This document shows, in pieces, positions 8,857 to 15,533 of a DNA stretch of 64,000 nucleotides. Numbering within the stretch: the stretch's first letter is position 1; each line of letters begins with the position of its first letter. Source of the stretch: Amycolatopsis lexingtonensis (GTDB lineage: Bacteria; Actinomycetota; Actinomycetes; Mycobacteriales; Pseudonocardiaceae); contig NZ_JADBEG010000001.1 in assembly GCF_014873755.1 (NCBI RefSeq), positions 8,902,501 to 8,966,500 of the forward strand. Direction: 5' to 3'. A program made the translations under genes and the position numbers. Below the pieces are notes generated by a model that made no database searches, was not told where the DNA came from, and worked only from the letters and a program-made list of their open reading frames with translations.

Positions 8857-9659
8857 TTCTTGCGCGCCACCAGCGCCAGCCCGCCGCACTCGGCCGGGTC
8901 GGCAGGCACGTCCGCGGGGTCGTCCGGCCGCCACTCGGGGATGAACACGACGCCCGGGTCGAGAATCTCGAAGCCGTCGACCAGCGCCCGCAACTCGTCG
9001 GCCGAGCGCGGGGTGACGGGGTTCGCGCTCTTCTGGTACATCGCCACGGCGCGGGCCGTGCCATCGCTCTGCTGCTCGTACGTCGCGGACGACAGCGCGA
9101 GGTAGCTGCCGGGCGCGAGCGCGTCGCGGTAGGCGGCGATCAGCCGGGCCGGGTCCCGTTCGTCCGGGATGAAGTGCACGAACAGCGCCATCACGACCAT
9201 CACCGGCTGGTCCAGGTCCAGCATCATCTCGGTGATGTCATGTTCGAGGACGTCGTCGGGGAACTCGGCGTCGGCGTGCACCATCGCGGCGTTCTCGTTG
9301 TCCTCGAGGACGATCTCGCTGTGCGCGACGGCGACCGGTTCGTTGTCGACGTAGACGATCCGCGCGGTGGGGTCGACCGCGTGCGCCACCTCGTGCACGT
9401 GCCCGACGGTCGGCATGCCCGACCCGATGTCGAGGAACTGCCGGATGCCCTGGTCCATCCCGAACCGGATGACCCGGCGCAGCCACTGCCGGTTGAGCCG
9501 CGCCCGCTCCCGCGCGTTCGGCTGCACGGACAGCACCTGCTCGGCGAACATCCGGTCGACGGCGTAGTTCAGCTGGCCGCCGAGGATGTAGTCGTACACC
9601 CGCGCGGGGTTCGGCTTGTCGAGGTCGATACCCCGTCTGGCGTACTCGTCTTCGCTCAC
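8853..9659 (-). CDS. SAM-dependent methyltransferase, DUF574 family (copy 1)
   Basis: A 268-residue protein of the actinobacterial S-adenosyl-methyltransferase family PF04672. The hallmark N-terminus DLDKPNPARVYDYILGG, the SAM site FLDIGSGMPTVGHVHEV and the acidic loop VYVDNEPVAVAHSEIVLEDN are all present. GTG at 9659 is the start, with AGGAG 6 nt upstream; the frame is open further upstream, but that part only runs antisense to the neighbour. Members of this family are numerous in actinomycetes and few have known substrates. It lies 14 nt downstream of a close paralogue, so the pair is a tandem duplication transcribed together. Confidence 0.9.
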   Translation of the reverse strand: MSEDEYARRGIDLDKPNPARVYDYILGGQLNYAVDRMFAEQVLSVQPNARERARLNRQWLRRVIRFGMDQGIRQFLDIGSGMPTVGHVHEVAHAVDPTARIVYVDNEPVAVAHSEIVLEDNENAAMVHADAEFPDDVLEHDITEMMLDLDQPVMVVMALFVHFIPDERDPARLIAAYRDALAPGSYLALSSATYEQQSDGTARAVAMYQKSANPVTPRSADELRALVDGFEILDPGVVFIPEWRPDDPADVPADPAECGGLALVARKN

Positions 9660-9673
9660 TGCGGCTCCTGTGA

Positions 9674-10510
9674 TCAGGGTGTGCCGTGAGAATAGCCGGG
9701 CCGCGCCGCCTCGATCTTCCGCGCCACCAGCGCCAGCCCGCCCGAGCGCGCCGGCGGGTCCTCGAGCGGCTCGTCCGGGCGCCACTCCGGCGTGAACACC
9801 ACGCCCGGCGGCAGGATCTCGAAGCCTTTCACGAGCGCGCTCAGCTCGTCGGAGGAGCGCAGCGTCAACGGCGTCCCGCTCTTCTCGTACAGCGAAACCG
9901 ACTGCCGCGTCTCCTCGCCCTGCCCTTCCCACGTGCCCGAAGACAGCGCCAGGTAGCTGCCCGGCGCGAGCACCTCCGCGTAGCGGCCGATCAGGCTGGC
10001 CGGGTCGCGGGAGTCGGGGATGAAGTGCACGAACGCGGCCATGATGACCATCACCGGCTCGCCGAAGTCGAGCATCGCCTCGGTGGTCGGGTACTCGAGC
10101 ACCTGTTCCGCGTACTCGGCGTCGGCCTGGACCATCACCGCGTTGTCGTTGTCCTCCAGGACGATCTCGCTGTGCGCGACGGCGATCGGCTCGTTGTCGA
10201 CGTACACCACCCGCGACGCCGGGTCGACCGCCTGGACGACCTCGTGCACGTGCCCGACGGTCGGCATGCCCGACCCGATGTCGAGGAACTGCCGGATGCC
10301 CTGCTCCGCGCCGAACCGCGCGGCGCGGCGCAGCCACGCCCGGTTGGTCAGCGCCATGTGCCGCGCGTTCGGCAGCACCTCGAGGATCCGGTCGGCGAAC
10401 ATCCGGTCGACGGCGTAGTTGAGCTTCCCGCCGATCATGTAGTCGTACACGCGAGCCGCGTTCGGCCGCTCGAGGTCGATGCCCCGCCTCGCGTGTTCGT
10501 CTTCGCTCAT
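9674..10510 (-). CDS. SAM-dependent methyltransferase, DUF574 family (copy 2)
   Basis: The 278-residue paralogue of the downstream copy shares the same blocks (DLERPNAARVYDYMIGG, FLDIGSGMPTVGHVHEV, VYVDNEPIAVAHSEIVLEDN) and the same C-terminal EWRPDEP...GGLALVARK. ATG at 10510 (MSEDEHARRG) was chosen because its first residues align with those of copy 1; a GGGAG site lies about 7 nt upstream. It has an extra ten residues at the C-terminus. The two copies are alike enough over their length to suggest a fairly recent duplication with retained function. The substrate is unknown. Confidence 0.9.
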   Translation of the reverse strand: MSEDEHARRGIDLERPNAARVYDYMIGGKLNYAVDRMFADRILEVLPNARHMALTNRAWLRRAARFGAEQGIRQFLDIGSGMPTVGHVHEVVQAVDPASRVVYVDNEPIAVAHSEIVLEDNDNAVMVQADAEYAEQVLEYPTTEAMLDFGEPVMVIMAAFVHFIPDSRDPASLIGRYAEVLAPGSYLALSSGTWEGQGEETRQSVSLYEKSGTPLTLRSSDELSALVKGFEILPPGVVFTPEWRPDEPLEDPPARSGGLALVARKIEAARPGYSHGTP

Positions 10511-10544
10511 CCGCCGCTCCCGGGCTCGGGGTGTGACGGGAGAA

Positions 10545-12107
10545 TTACAGCAGTGGCGGCACCGCGGCGTCGATGAGGTGCGGACCGGGCTCGGCGAAGG
10601 CGCGCTGCAGCTGTTCGGCGAGCTCTTCGGCGGTGGTCGCCCGCGTCGCGGGAACACCCATGCCCTCCGCGATCTTCACGAAGTCCATGTCCGGACGCGA
10701 AAGGTCGAGCAGGTCGTTCGCCTTCGGTCCGCCCGACGCCGCGCCGACCCGCTGCAGCTCCAGCCGCAGGATCGCGTACGCGCGGTTGTTGAGCAGCACC
10801 GTCGTGACGTTCAGGTTCTCGCGCGCCTGCGTCCAGAGCGCCGAGATCGTGTACAACGCGCTGCCGTCCGATTGCAGGTTCAGGACGGGACGGTCCCGTC
10901 CCGCCACTGCCGCGCCGGTCGCGACCGGCATGCCGTAGCCGATCGCGCCGCCGGTGAGCGTCAGGACGTCGTGGCGCGGCGCACCCGCGGTCGCCGCCGG
11001 CAGCATCAGGCCGGACGTGTTGGCCTCGTCGGCGATGATCGCGTTCTCCGGCAGCAGCGCACCGATGACGTCGACCCAGTTCTGCGGAGTCAGCGGCCCG
11101 GTCGGCAGTGCGGGCCGGGACGGCTCCTGCAGCACCGGTTCGATGTCCGCGGCGACGAGTTCCGCGACTTCGTTCAGCGCGCGCGTGACGTCCTGGCCGA
11201 CGGACGCGAGCGTGTGCACCTGCGCACTTTCCGGCGTAAGGTCGCTTGCCTTACCCGGGTAGGCGAAAAACGACACCGGCGCCTTCGTGCCCGCGACGAC
11301 GAGGTGCTTGATCCCGTCGAGCTGGTACGCGACCTGTTCGGCGAGGTAGCCCAGACGCTCGATGTTCGGCAGGCCCGCACCGCGCTCCAGACGAGACGGG
11401 AACGTCTCGACGAAAGTCTTCGCTCCGGTCGCGGCGGCGATGCGGCTCGCCGCGCGCAGCCCCTCCTCGCGACACGCGCCACCGCCGATGAGCAGCGCGA
11501 CCGGCTCGCCGGTGCCGAACACCGCGGCGACGTCCTTGACGGTCGTGGCGTCGACGGCCTGCGGCACGCGCGGCGGGATCGGCGCGCAGGTCTCGCCACC
11601 GTCACCCCACGAAGCGTCCGCGGGCAGGATCAGCGTCGCGACGCGGCCAGGCGCGTCCTGGGCCGCAGCGACCGCGGCGGCGGCGTCGGCCCCGACGTCC
11701 TTGGTGTGCTCCGAGCGCCGCACCCAGCCTTCCAGCGAGCCCGCGACGGCCTCGATGTCCGACTCCAGCGGGGCGTCGTACTGCTTGTGGTAGGTCGCGT
11801 GGTCGCCGACGACGTTGACGATCGGCGTGTGCGCGCGCCGCGCGTTGTGCAGGTTCGCCAGGCCGTTGCCCAGGCCCGGGCCGAGGTGCAGCAGCGTCGC
11901 GGCGGGCTTGTCCGCGATGCGCGCGTAGCCGTCGGCGGCACCGGTGACGACGCCTTCGAACAGCGCGAGCACGCCCCGCATCTCCGGGACGGTGTCGAGC
12001 GCTGCGACGAAGTGCATCTCCGACGTGCCGGGGTTCGCGAAGCACACCTCGACGCCGGCGTCGACCAGCGTGCGGATCAGGGACTGGGCGCCGTTCAGCT
12101 CACTCAT
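10545..12107 (-). CDS. Thiamine-pyrophosphate enzyme (acetolactate synthase/benzoylformate decarboxylase-like)
   Basis: A 520-residue member of the three-domain TPP enzyme family. The Pyr domain carries the conserved catalytic Glu51 (LALFEGVVTGAADGYAR); the PP domain near residues 370-430 has GGAIGYGMPVATGAAVA and LQSDGSALYTISALWTQ, the diphosphate-binding GDG-type site with Ser-Asp-Gly, followed by VLLNNRAYAIL. Such enzymes cleave or join 2-keto acids. Its start overlaps the stop of the FAD-linked oxidase upstream by 4 nt, so the two act together, perhaps oxidising a 2-hydroxy acid and then decarboxylating the 2-keto acid; this is inference. Codons around PGKASDLTPES are rare and contain a GTAAGG/CCTTAC dyad. 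Confidence 0.88.
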   Translation of the reverse strand: MSELNGAQSLIRTLVDAGVEVCFANPGTSEMHFVAALDTVPEMRGVLALFEGVVTGAADGYARIADKPAATLLHLGPGLGNGLANLHNARRAHTPIVNVVGDHATYHKQYDAPLESDIEAVAGSLEGWVRRSEHTKDVGADAAAAVAAAQDAPGRVATLILPADASWGDGGETCAPIPPRVPQAVDATTVKDVAAVFGTGEPVALLIGGGACREEGLRAASRIAAATGAKTFVETFPSRLERGAGLPNIERLGYLAEQVAYQLDGIKHLVVAGTKAPVSFFAYPGKASDLTPESAQVHTLASVGQDVTRALNEVAELVAADIEPVLQEPSRPALPTGPLTPQNWVDVIGALLPENAIIADEANTSGLMLPAATAGAPRHDVLTLTGGAIGYGMPVATGAAVAGRDRPVLNLQSDGSALYTISALWTQARENLNVTTVLLNNRAYAILRLELQRVGAASGGPKANDLLDLSRPDMDFVKIAEGMGVPATRATTAEELAEQLQRAFAEPGPHLIDAAVPPLL

Positions 12108-13489
12108 GCTGTTCCTTCGGGGAAGAGAACGCCGGGGTTGAGGATCCCGGCGGGGTCGAAGCTCTGCTTGATCCGGCGCATCAGCTCGATCTTCGCCGGG
12201 TCTTCGAGTTCCTGGTGGTAGCTCGCCTTGGTGCGGCCGAGGCCGTGCTCGCCGGAGATCGCGCCGCCCAGCTCCATGGCGTACGCGAAGATGTCGGTTA
12301 ACAGCTGCTTACGCTTGTCGGCGTCCTTGCAGAAGATCCCGAAGTGGACATTGCCGTCGCCGGCGTGGCCGCAGCCGAGCGCGCCCCCGCCCGCGGCCAT
12401 CGCGAGCTCGCGCGACTTGGCGATGAACTCCGGCATCGCGGTCCGGGGCACGACGACGTCGATGATGTCGTCGGCGCCGGCCGCCTTCGCTGTCCAGAAG
12501 GCCTTCTCTCGCGCTTCGATCAGCTTCCGCGCGGCGGGGCCTTCGAGCACGTAGACGTCGGTCGCGCCGAGCTCGCCGAGCAGCTCTCCGACCGTCTCGA
12601 CGTCCTCGTGCAGACGGTCGCCGTCCCGGTTCTCCAGCGCGACTACAAGGTAAGCCTCGCTGGTCTCGCGGATCTTGTCCGGGACGCCGAGCTCGAGCTT
12701 CTCGTTGTAGACGATGGCGGCCATCGTCAGGTTGTCGATGTACTCGAGGATGTGCGGCGCCAGCCCGCTGGAGAGGATCGCCGGTACGGCAGCCATCACC
12801 TGGGGGAGATTGCCGAACGGGGCGAGCACCGTGGCACCGTGGGACAGCCGCGGGTGCAGCTTGACGGTGATCTCGGTGGCCAGCGCGAGGGTGCCTTCGG
12901 AGCCGATGATCAGCTGCGTGAGGTCGTAGCCGGTGGAGATCTTCGACGTCTTGCCGCCGGTCCGGAGGATCTCGCCGGTGGGCAGGACGGCTTGCAGGCC
13001 CAGCACGTTGTTCCGGGTGACGCCGTACTTGACCGCGCGCATCCCGCCGGCGTTGGTCCCGACGTTCCCGCCGACGCTCGCGCTCAGTTCGCCGGGGTAG
13101 ACGGTGTAGCTCAGGCCGGCTTCGGCGGTCTTGGCGTCGAGTTCGGCGAGCGTGACGCCGGGCTGCACGACGGCGACGTGGTTCCCGGTGTCGATCTCCA
13201 GGACGGCGTTCATGCGCTCGAACGAGATCAGCAGCCCGTCTTCGCGAGGCCGCGCGGCACCGGACAGGCCGCTCCCGGAGCCGCGCGCGGTCACGGGGAT
13301 GTTGTGCTCCGAAGCCGCTTTCAGCAGCTCCGCGACTTCCTCGGCGGTTGCCGGCTTCGCGACGTACGCGGGCTTCTGCGGCTTCGCCGTCAGTGCCTCG
13401 TCGTGCGCGTAGTCCTCGGAGATCGCCTCGCCCGTGAGCAGGTTCTTGTCCCCGACGATCCCGGCCAGCTGTGCCGCCACGTCGCCCAT
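12104..13489 (-). CDS. FAD-linked oxidase (GlcD/D-lactate dehydrogenase family)
   Basis: A 461-residue flavoprotein of the vanillyl-alcohol-oxidase fold. The FAD domain shows VTARGSGSGLSGAARP, YPGELSASVGGNVGTNAGGMRAVKYG and IGSEGTLALATE; the C-terminal domain has GCGHAGDGNVHFGIF, GAISGEHGLGRTK and the ending FDPAGILNPG, all typical of glycolate/D-lactate oxidases. It oxidises a 2-hydroxy acid to the 2-keto acid, probably passing electrons to a quinone or flavoprotein. It is first in an operon with the TPP enzyme. GGAGG lies 9 nt before ATG 13489. The substrate is not determined by sequence. Confidence 0.92.
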   Translation of the reverse strand: MGDVAAQLAGIVGDKNLLTGEAISEDYAHDEALTAKPQKPAYVAKPATAEEVAELLKAASEHNIPVTARGSGSGLSGAARPREDGLLISFERMNAVLEIDTGNHVAVVQPGVTLAELDAKTAEAGLSYTVYPGELSASVGGNVGTNAGGMRAVKYGVTRNNVLGLQAVLPTGEILRTGGKTSKISTGYDLTQLIIGSEGTLALATEITVKLHPRLSHGATVLAPFGNLPQVMAAVPAILSSGLAPHILEYIDNLTMAAIVYNEKLELGVPDKIRETSEAYLVVALENRDGDRLHEDVETVGELLGELGATDVYVLEGPAARKLIEAREKAFWTAKAAGADDIIDVVVPRTAMPEFIAKSRELAMAAGGGALGCGHAGDGNVHFGIFCKDADKRKQLLTDIFAYAMELGGAISGEHGLGRTKASYHQELEDPAKIELMRRIKQSFDPAGILNPGVLFPEGTA

Positions 13490-13537
13490 CGAGAGTTTCT
13501 CCTCCGCGCCGTTGCTGTGGTTACCGCAGCGTAGTAC

Positions 13538-13550
13538 GTACCGCCGGTAC
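13538..13550. promoter_or_regulatory. Dyad GTACCG-C-CGGTAC in the divergent control region
   Basis: Perfect 6-bp arms with a one-base centre lie 48 nt upstream of the FAD-oxidase start, inside a 180-bp divergent promoter region shared with the aldo/keto reductase gene. Position and symmetry suggest an operator for the oxidase/TPP operon. No regulator gene is adjacent. Confidence 0.45.
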
Positions 13551-13613
13551 GCCGCTATGAAGGTTTTTCATGTTCGATGTGTGCTCGGTGATCGACTGGT
13601 TACAAGTGCCTGA

Positions 13614-13631
13614 ATTTAGCTCAGGCTAAAT
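13614..13631. promoter_or_regulatory. Perfect 7-bp-arm dyad ATTTAGC-TCAG-GCTAAAT
   Basis: This AT-rich 18-bp inverted repeat stands out from its G+C-rich surroundings and ends 38 nt before ATG 13670 of the aldo/keto reductase, where an operator would act on its promoter. The second possible start codon, GTG 13637, would place it 5 nt upstream, which makes that start less likely. Confidence 0.5.
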
Positions 13632-13669
13632 CTCTGGTGGGTGACGCCGAGGGCGGCGAAGCTTCTCCC

Positions 13670-14491
13670 ATGACCTCGACGTATACCTTCGAAGACGGCT
13701 TTTCCGTGCAGCGCCTCGGTTTCGGCGCCATGCGGCTCACCGAGTGGGAGCACGCACGCGACGGCGCCGAAGCGGTCGCCCGCCGCGCGGCCGAACTCGG
13801 CGTGACGTTCTTCGACACCGCCGACGCCTACGACCTGGGCCTGAACGAAGAGCTGCTCGCCCGCGCGCTGCACCCGTACCCGGGGCTGTTCGTGGCGACG
13901 AAGTGCGGGCACGCGCGTCCGAGCCGCGGTGAGTGGGTACCGCTCGGCCGGCCCGAATACCTGCGGCAGCAGGCCGAACTCTCGCTGCGGCGCCTGCGCG
14001 TCGAGCGCCTCGAGCTGCTGCAGCTGCACCGGCTCGACCCGCAGGTACCGCTCGCCGACCAGATCGGCGCGCTCGCCCGGCTGCGGGACGAGGGCAAGGT
14101 CGCCCGGATCGGCTTGTCGGAGGTGACGGTCGCGCAGCTGACCGAGGCGCGGGCCATCGCGCCGATCGCCAGCGTGCAGAACCGCTACAACCTGACCGAC
14201 CGGGCGTCCGACGACGTCATGGAGTACTGCGAGCTCGAGGGGATCGCGTTCGTGCCGTGGCTGCCGATCGCGCGGGGTGACCACGCGACGGCCGGCGGGG
14301 TGCTCGGGAAGGTCGCGGCCGGGCTCGGCGCGACACCCGCCCAGGTGTCCCTCGCCTGGTTGCTGCGCCGTTCCCCGGTGGTGATCCCCATTCCCGGCAC
14401 GTCGTCGATCGCGCACCTCGAAGAAAACTGCGGTGCCGCGGAAATCGAGCTTTCCGACGACGATTTCGCGAGGCTGGGCGAGCTGGCGTGA
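13670..14491 (+). CDS. Aldo/keto reductase
   Basis: A 273-residue (beta/alpha)8 NADPH-dependent oxidoreductase. The catalytic tetrad positions are recognisable: Asp and Tyr in FFDTADAYDLG, Lys in LFVATKCGHA, His in LLQLHRLDP. The cofactor-binding C-terminal part reads PIPGTSSIAHLEENCGAAEIELS, which binds the 2'-phosphate in this family. ATG 13670 (MTSTYTFEDGF) matches the usual family start; GTG 13637 in the same frame would add eleven residues. It reduces an aldehyde or ketone of unknown identity. A strong bidirectional hairpin terminator directly follows the stop. Confidence 0.9.
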   Translation: MTSTYTFEDGFSVQRLGFGAMRLTEWEHARDGAEAVARRAAELGVTFFDTADAYDLGLNEELLARALHPYPGLFVATKCGHARPSRGEWVPLGRPEYLRQQAELSLRRLRVERLELLQLHRLDPQVPLADQIGALARLRDEGKVARIGLSEVTVAQLTEARAIAPIASVQNRYNLTDRASDDVMEYCELEGIAFVPWLPIARGDHATAGGVLGKVAAGLGATPAQVSLAWLLRRSPVVIPIPGTSSIAHLEENCGAAEIELSDDDFARLGELA

Positions 14492-14493
14492 AA

Positions 14494-14527
14494 ACGGCCC
14501 GGCCGCGGTTTCCCGCGGCCGGGCCGT
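14494..14527. terminator. Bidirectional hairpin terminator (15-bp stem)
   Basis: Arms ACGGCCCGGCCGCGG (14494-14508) and its exact complement (14513-14527) enclose a TTTC loop. It begins 3 nt after the aldo/keto reductase stop and 17 nt after (on the other strand) the 30-residue peptide gene stop, so it serves both converging units. Confidence 0.85.
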
Positions 14528-14543
14528 CTGGTTCGGGCCTGGG

Positions 14544-14636
14544 TCAGACGAGCCAGCCGATGAGGTGCGCGAGGTGCGCCAGCGCGCCCGAGATGATGTC
14601 GTGGCAGTAGTGCGCGTGCTGGGCGAACGTCTGCAT
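14544..14636 (-). CDS. 30-residue His-rich peptide gene, family not recognised
   Basis: An unrecognised 30-codon gene beginning MQTFAQHAHYCHD and ending HLAHLIGWLV. Evidence for expression is unusually good: AAGGAG sits 7 nt before ATG 14636, a TTGACA hexamer with a 17-nt spacer lies upstream, and a 15-bp hairpin terminator lies downstream. Third codon positions are nearly all G or C, as in real genes here. The peptide has five His, one Cys and a hydrophobic C-terminus; its predicted helix would be amphipathic, with His residues spaced i, i+2, i+5 and later i, i+3. It could be a metal-binding or membrane-associated peptide or a small regulator; nothing decides between these. Confidence 0.7.
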   Translation of the reverse strand: MQTFAQHAHYCHDIISGALAHLAHLIGWLV

Positions 14637-14698
14637 GGAATGGCTCCTTAGTGACTCAACAATGATTTCCCTGGAGATGCTCCGGTAAGAGCGGAGTC

Positions 14699-14727
14699 AG
14701 GTTTTCACCGTGCTGGCGAGCTGTCAA
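14699..14727 (-). promoter_or_regulatory. Promoter of the 30-residue peptide gene
   Basis: Read on the minus strand, TTGACA (14727-14722) is followed after 17 nt by AAACCT (14704-14699). The -35 box is a perfect sigma-70 match and the -10 is weak. It leaves an untranslated leader of roughly 55 nt containing a small CTCCG/CGGAG hairpin before the AAGGAG site. Confidence 0.5.
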
Positions 14728-14977
14728 AGAGCCATTTTCGGACGTTCCCGGTATCGCGGAATCTTCCCATTCTAAACACGTAATCCCTTCGTGTTTGACG
14801 CCGGGGTGCTCATTTCGGCGGTCAGCCACTCTGGGTAGCAGGCGAGTCGATCATCACTGTCGGTGATTCCCGTCTTGATCCGGCATCCCGGGTATGCGGG
14901 TAGCTCGATCCGGTGATCACCGGCCACGAAAGGTGAGATCCCGACGATCACCCTTTCGGGTGGTGGCAAGCCGGAAA

Positions 14978-15019
14978 AAGGGGACGCCGGGCGCGGTGGT
15001 CCGCACCCGGCGTCCCCTT
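14978..15019 (-). terminator. Hairpin terminator of the DUF3830/aminotransferase operon
   Basis: Arms AAGGGGACGCCGGG (14978-14991) and its exact complement (15006-15019) form a 14-bp stem, with a further inner GCGG/CCGC pairing. It lies 14 nt beyond the DUF3830 stop. Confidence 0.85.
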
Positions 15020-15033
15020 GGGGGAGAACGGAA

Positions 15034-15531
15034 TCAGGCTCGCGCGAACGAGAGCGTCTCGCCCTCCACGCCCCGCAGCCATAGGTCCTGCGCGGCCGCC
15101 GCCATCTCGGCCAGGCCCTCCTCGATCGTGGCGAACACGTTGCCGGGCACCCAGCCCGCGTCGCCGTTGATCAGCAGGTTGTTGCGCCCGTAGAAGATCG
15201 CCAGGTCGGTCGCGCCCTGGTCGCTGTGCGCTTCGCTGTCGTCGTCGTAGCCGTACGCCGGGTTGCCGATCTCCCAGGCCTCGAACCCGAAGTAGACGAC
15301 ATCGCCGGGGATCGGCGTGATCGTCGGGTTCTCCCGCCCGGGCTTCGGCTCCGCGAACGGCGGCACGAGCGTGTAGACCTCGTTGCGCGCGTACTTCGCG
15401 TGGTAGGCCGAACCACTCTGCGGCAGCGCGTCCCATACCGCTTTGCACGTCCGCGGTGCCTCGTCGTCGAGCAGCCGGGCCCGGCAGGACACCCCGCGCT
15501 TGTCGAGGGTGATCGTGATGTACCGGGCCAT
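15034..15531 (-). CDS. DUF3830 family protein (cyclophilin-like fold)
   Basis: A 165-residue protein beginning MARYITITLDKRGVSCRARLL and containing TCKAVWDALPQSGSAYHAKYARNEVYTLVPP and GDVVYFGFEAWEIG, a pattern I recognise as DUF3830, placed in the cyclophilin-like superfamily. Members recur next to amidases, Asp/Glu racemases and GntR regulators, all of which occur in this locus, but no activity is established to my knowledge. ATG 15531 starts 2 nt after the aminotransferase stop, so the two are translationally linked. The frame continues open upstream but only antisense to nothing conserved. A conserved Asp/Gly-rich loop (YGYDDDSEAHSDQGATDLAIFYGRNN) may hold a ligand site. Confidence 0.82.
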   Translation of the reverse strand: MARYITITLDKRGVSCRARLLDDEAPRTCKAVWDALPQSGSAYHAKYARNEVYTLVPPFAEPKPGRENPTITPIPGDVVYFGFEAWEIGNPAYGYDDDSEAHSDQGATDLAIFYGRNNLLINGDAGWVPGNVFATIEEGLAEMAAAAQDLWLRGVEGETLSFARA

Positions 15532-15533
15532 GC

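Larger units (their letters stand above)
14637..15033. other. Intergenic region: peptide-gene leader and divergent-looking AT-richer spacer
   Basis: From 14637 to 14730 lies the leader and promoter of the 30-residue peptide gene. From 14731 to 14970 the base composition drops, codon bias is lost, and I see no convincing gene. A dyad CGAAAGGTGA (14927-14936) / TCACCCTTTCG (14948-14958, one extra C) could form a hairpin. The terminator of the DUF3830 operon fills 14978-15019. Confidence 0.6.

Noticed and set aside
14927..14958. Possible riboswitch before the peptide or DUF3830 genes
   Set aside because: Only one imperfect hairpin is visible and it is not located in a 5' leader of either gene; no known riboswitch core was recognised.
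14772..14969. A 65-codon minus-strand frame between the peptide gene and the DUF3830 terminator
   Set aside because: Third positions lack the strong G/C bias of real genes here, there is no good ribosome site, and part overlaps a hairpin; treated as spacer.
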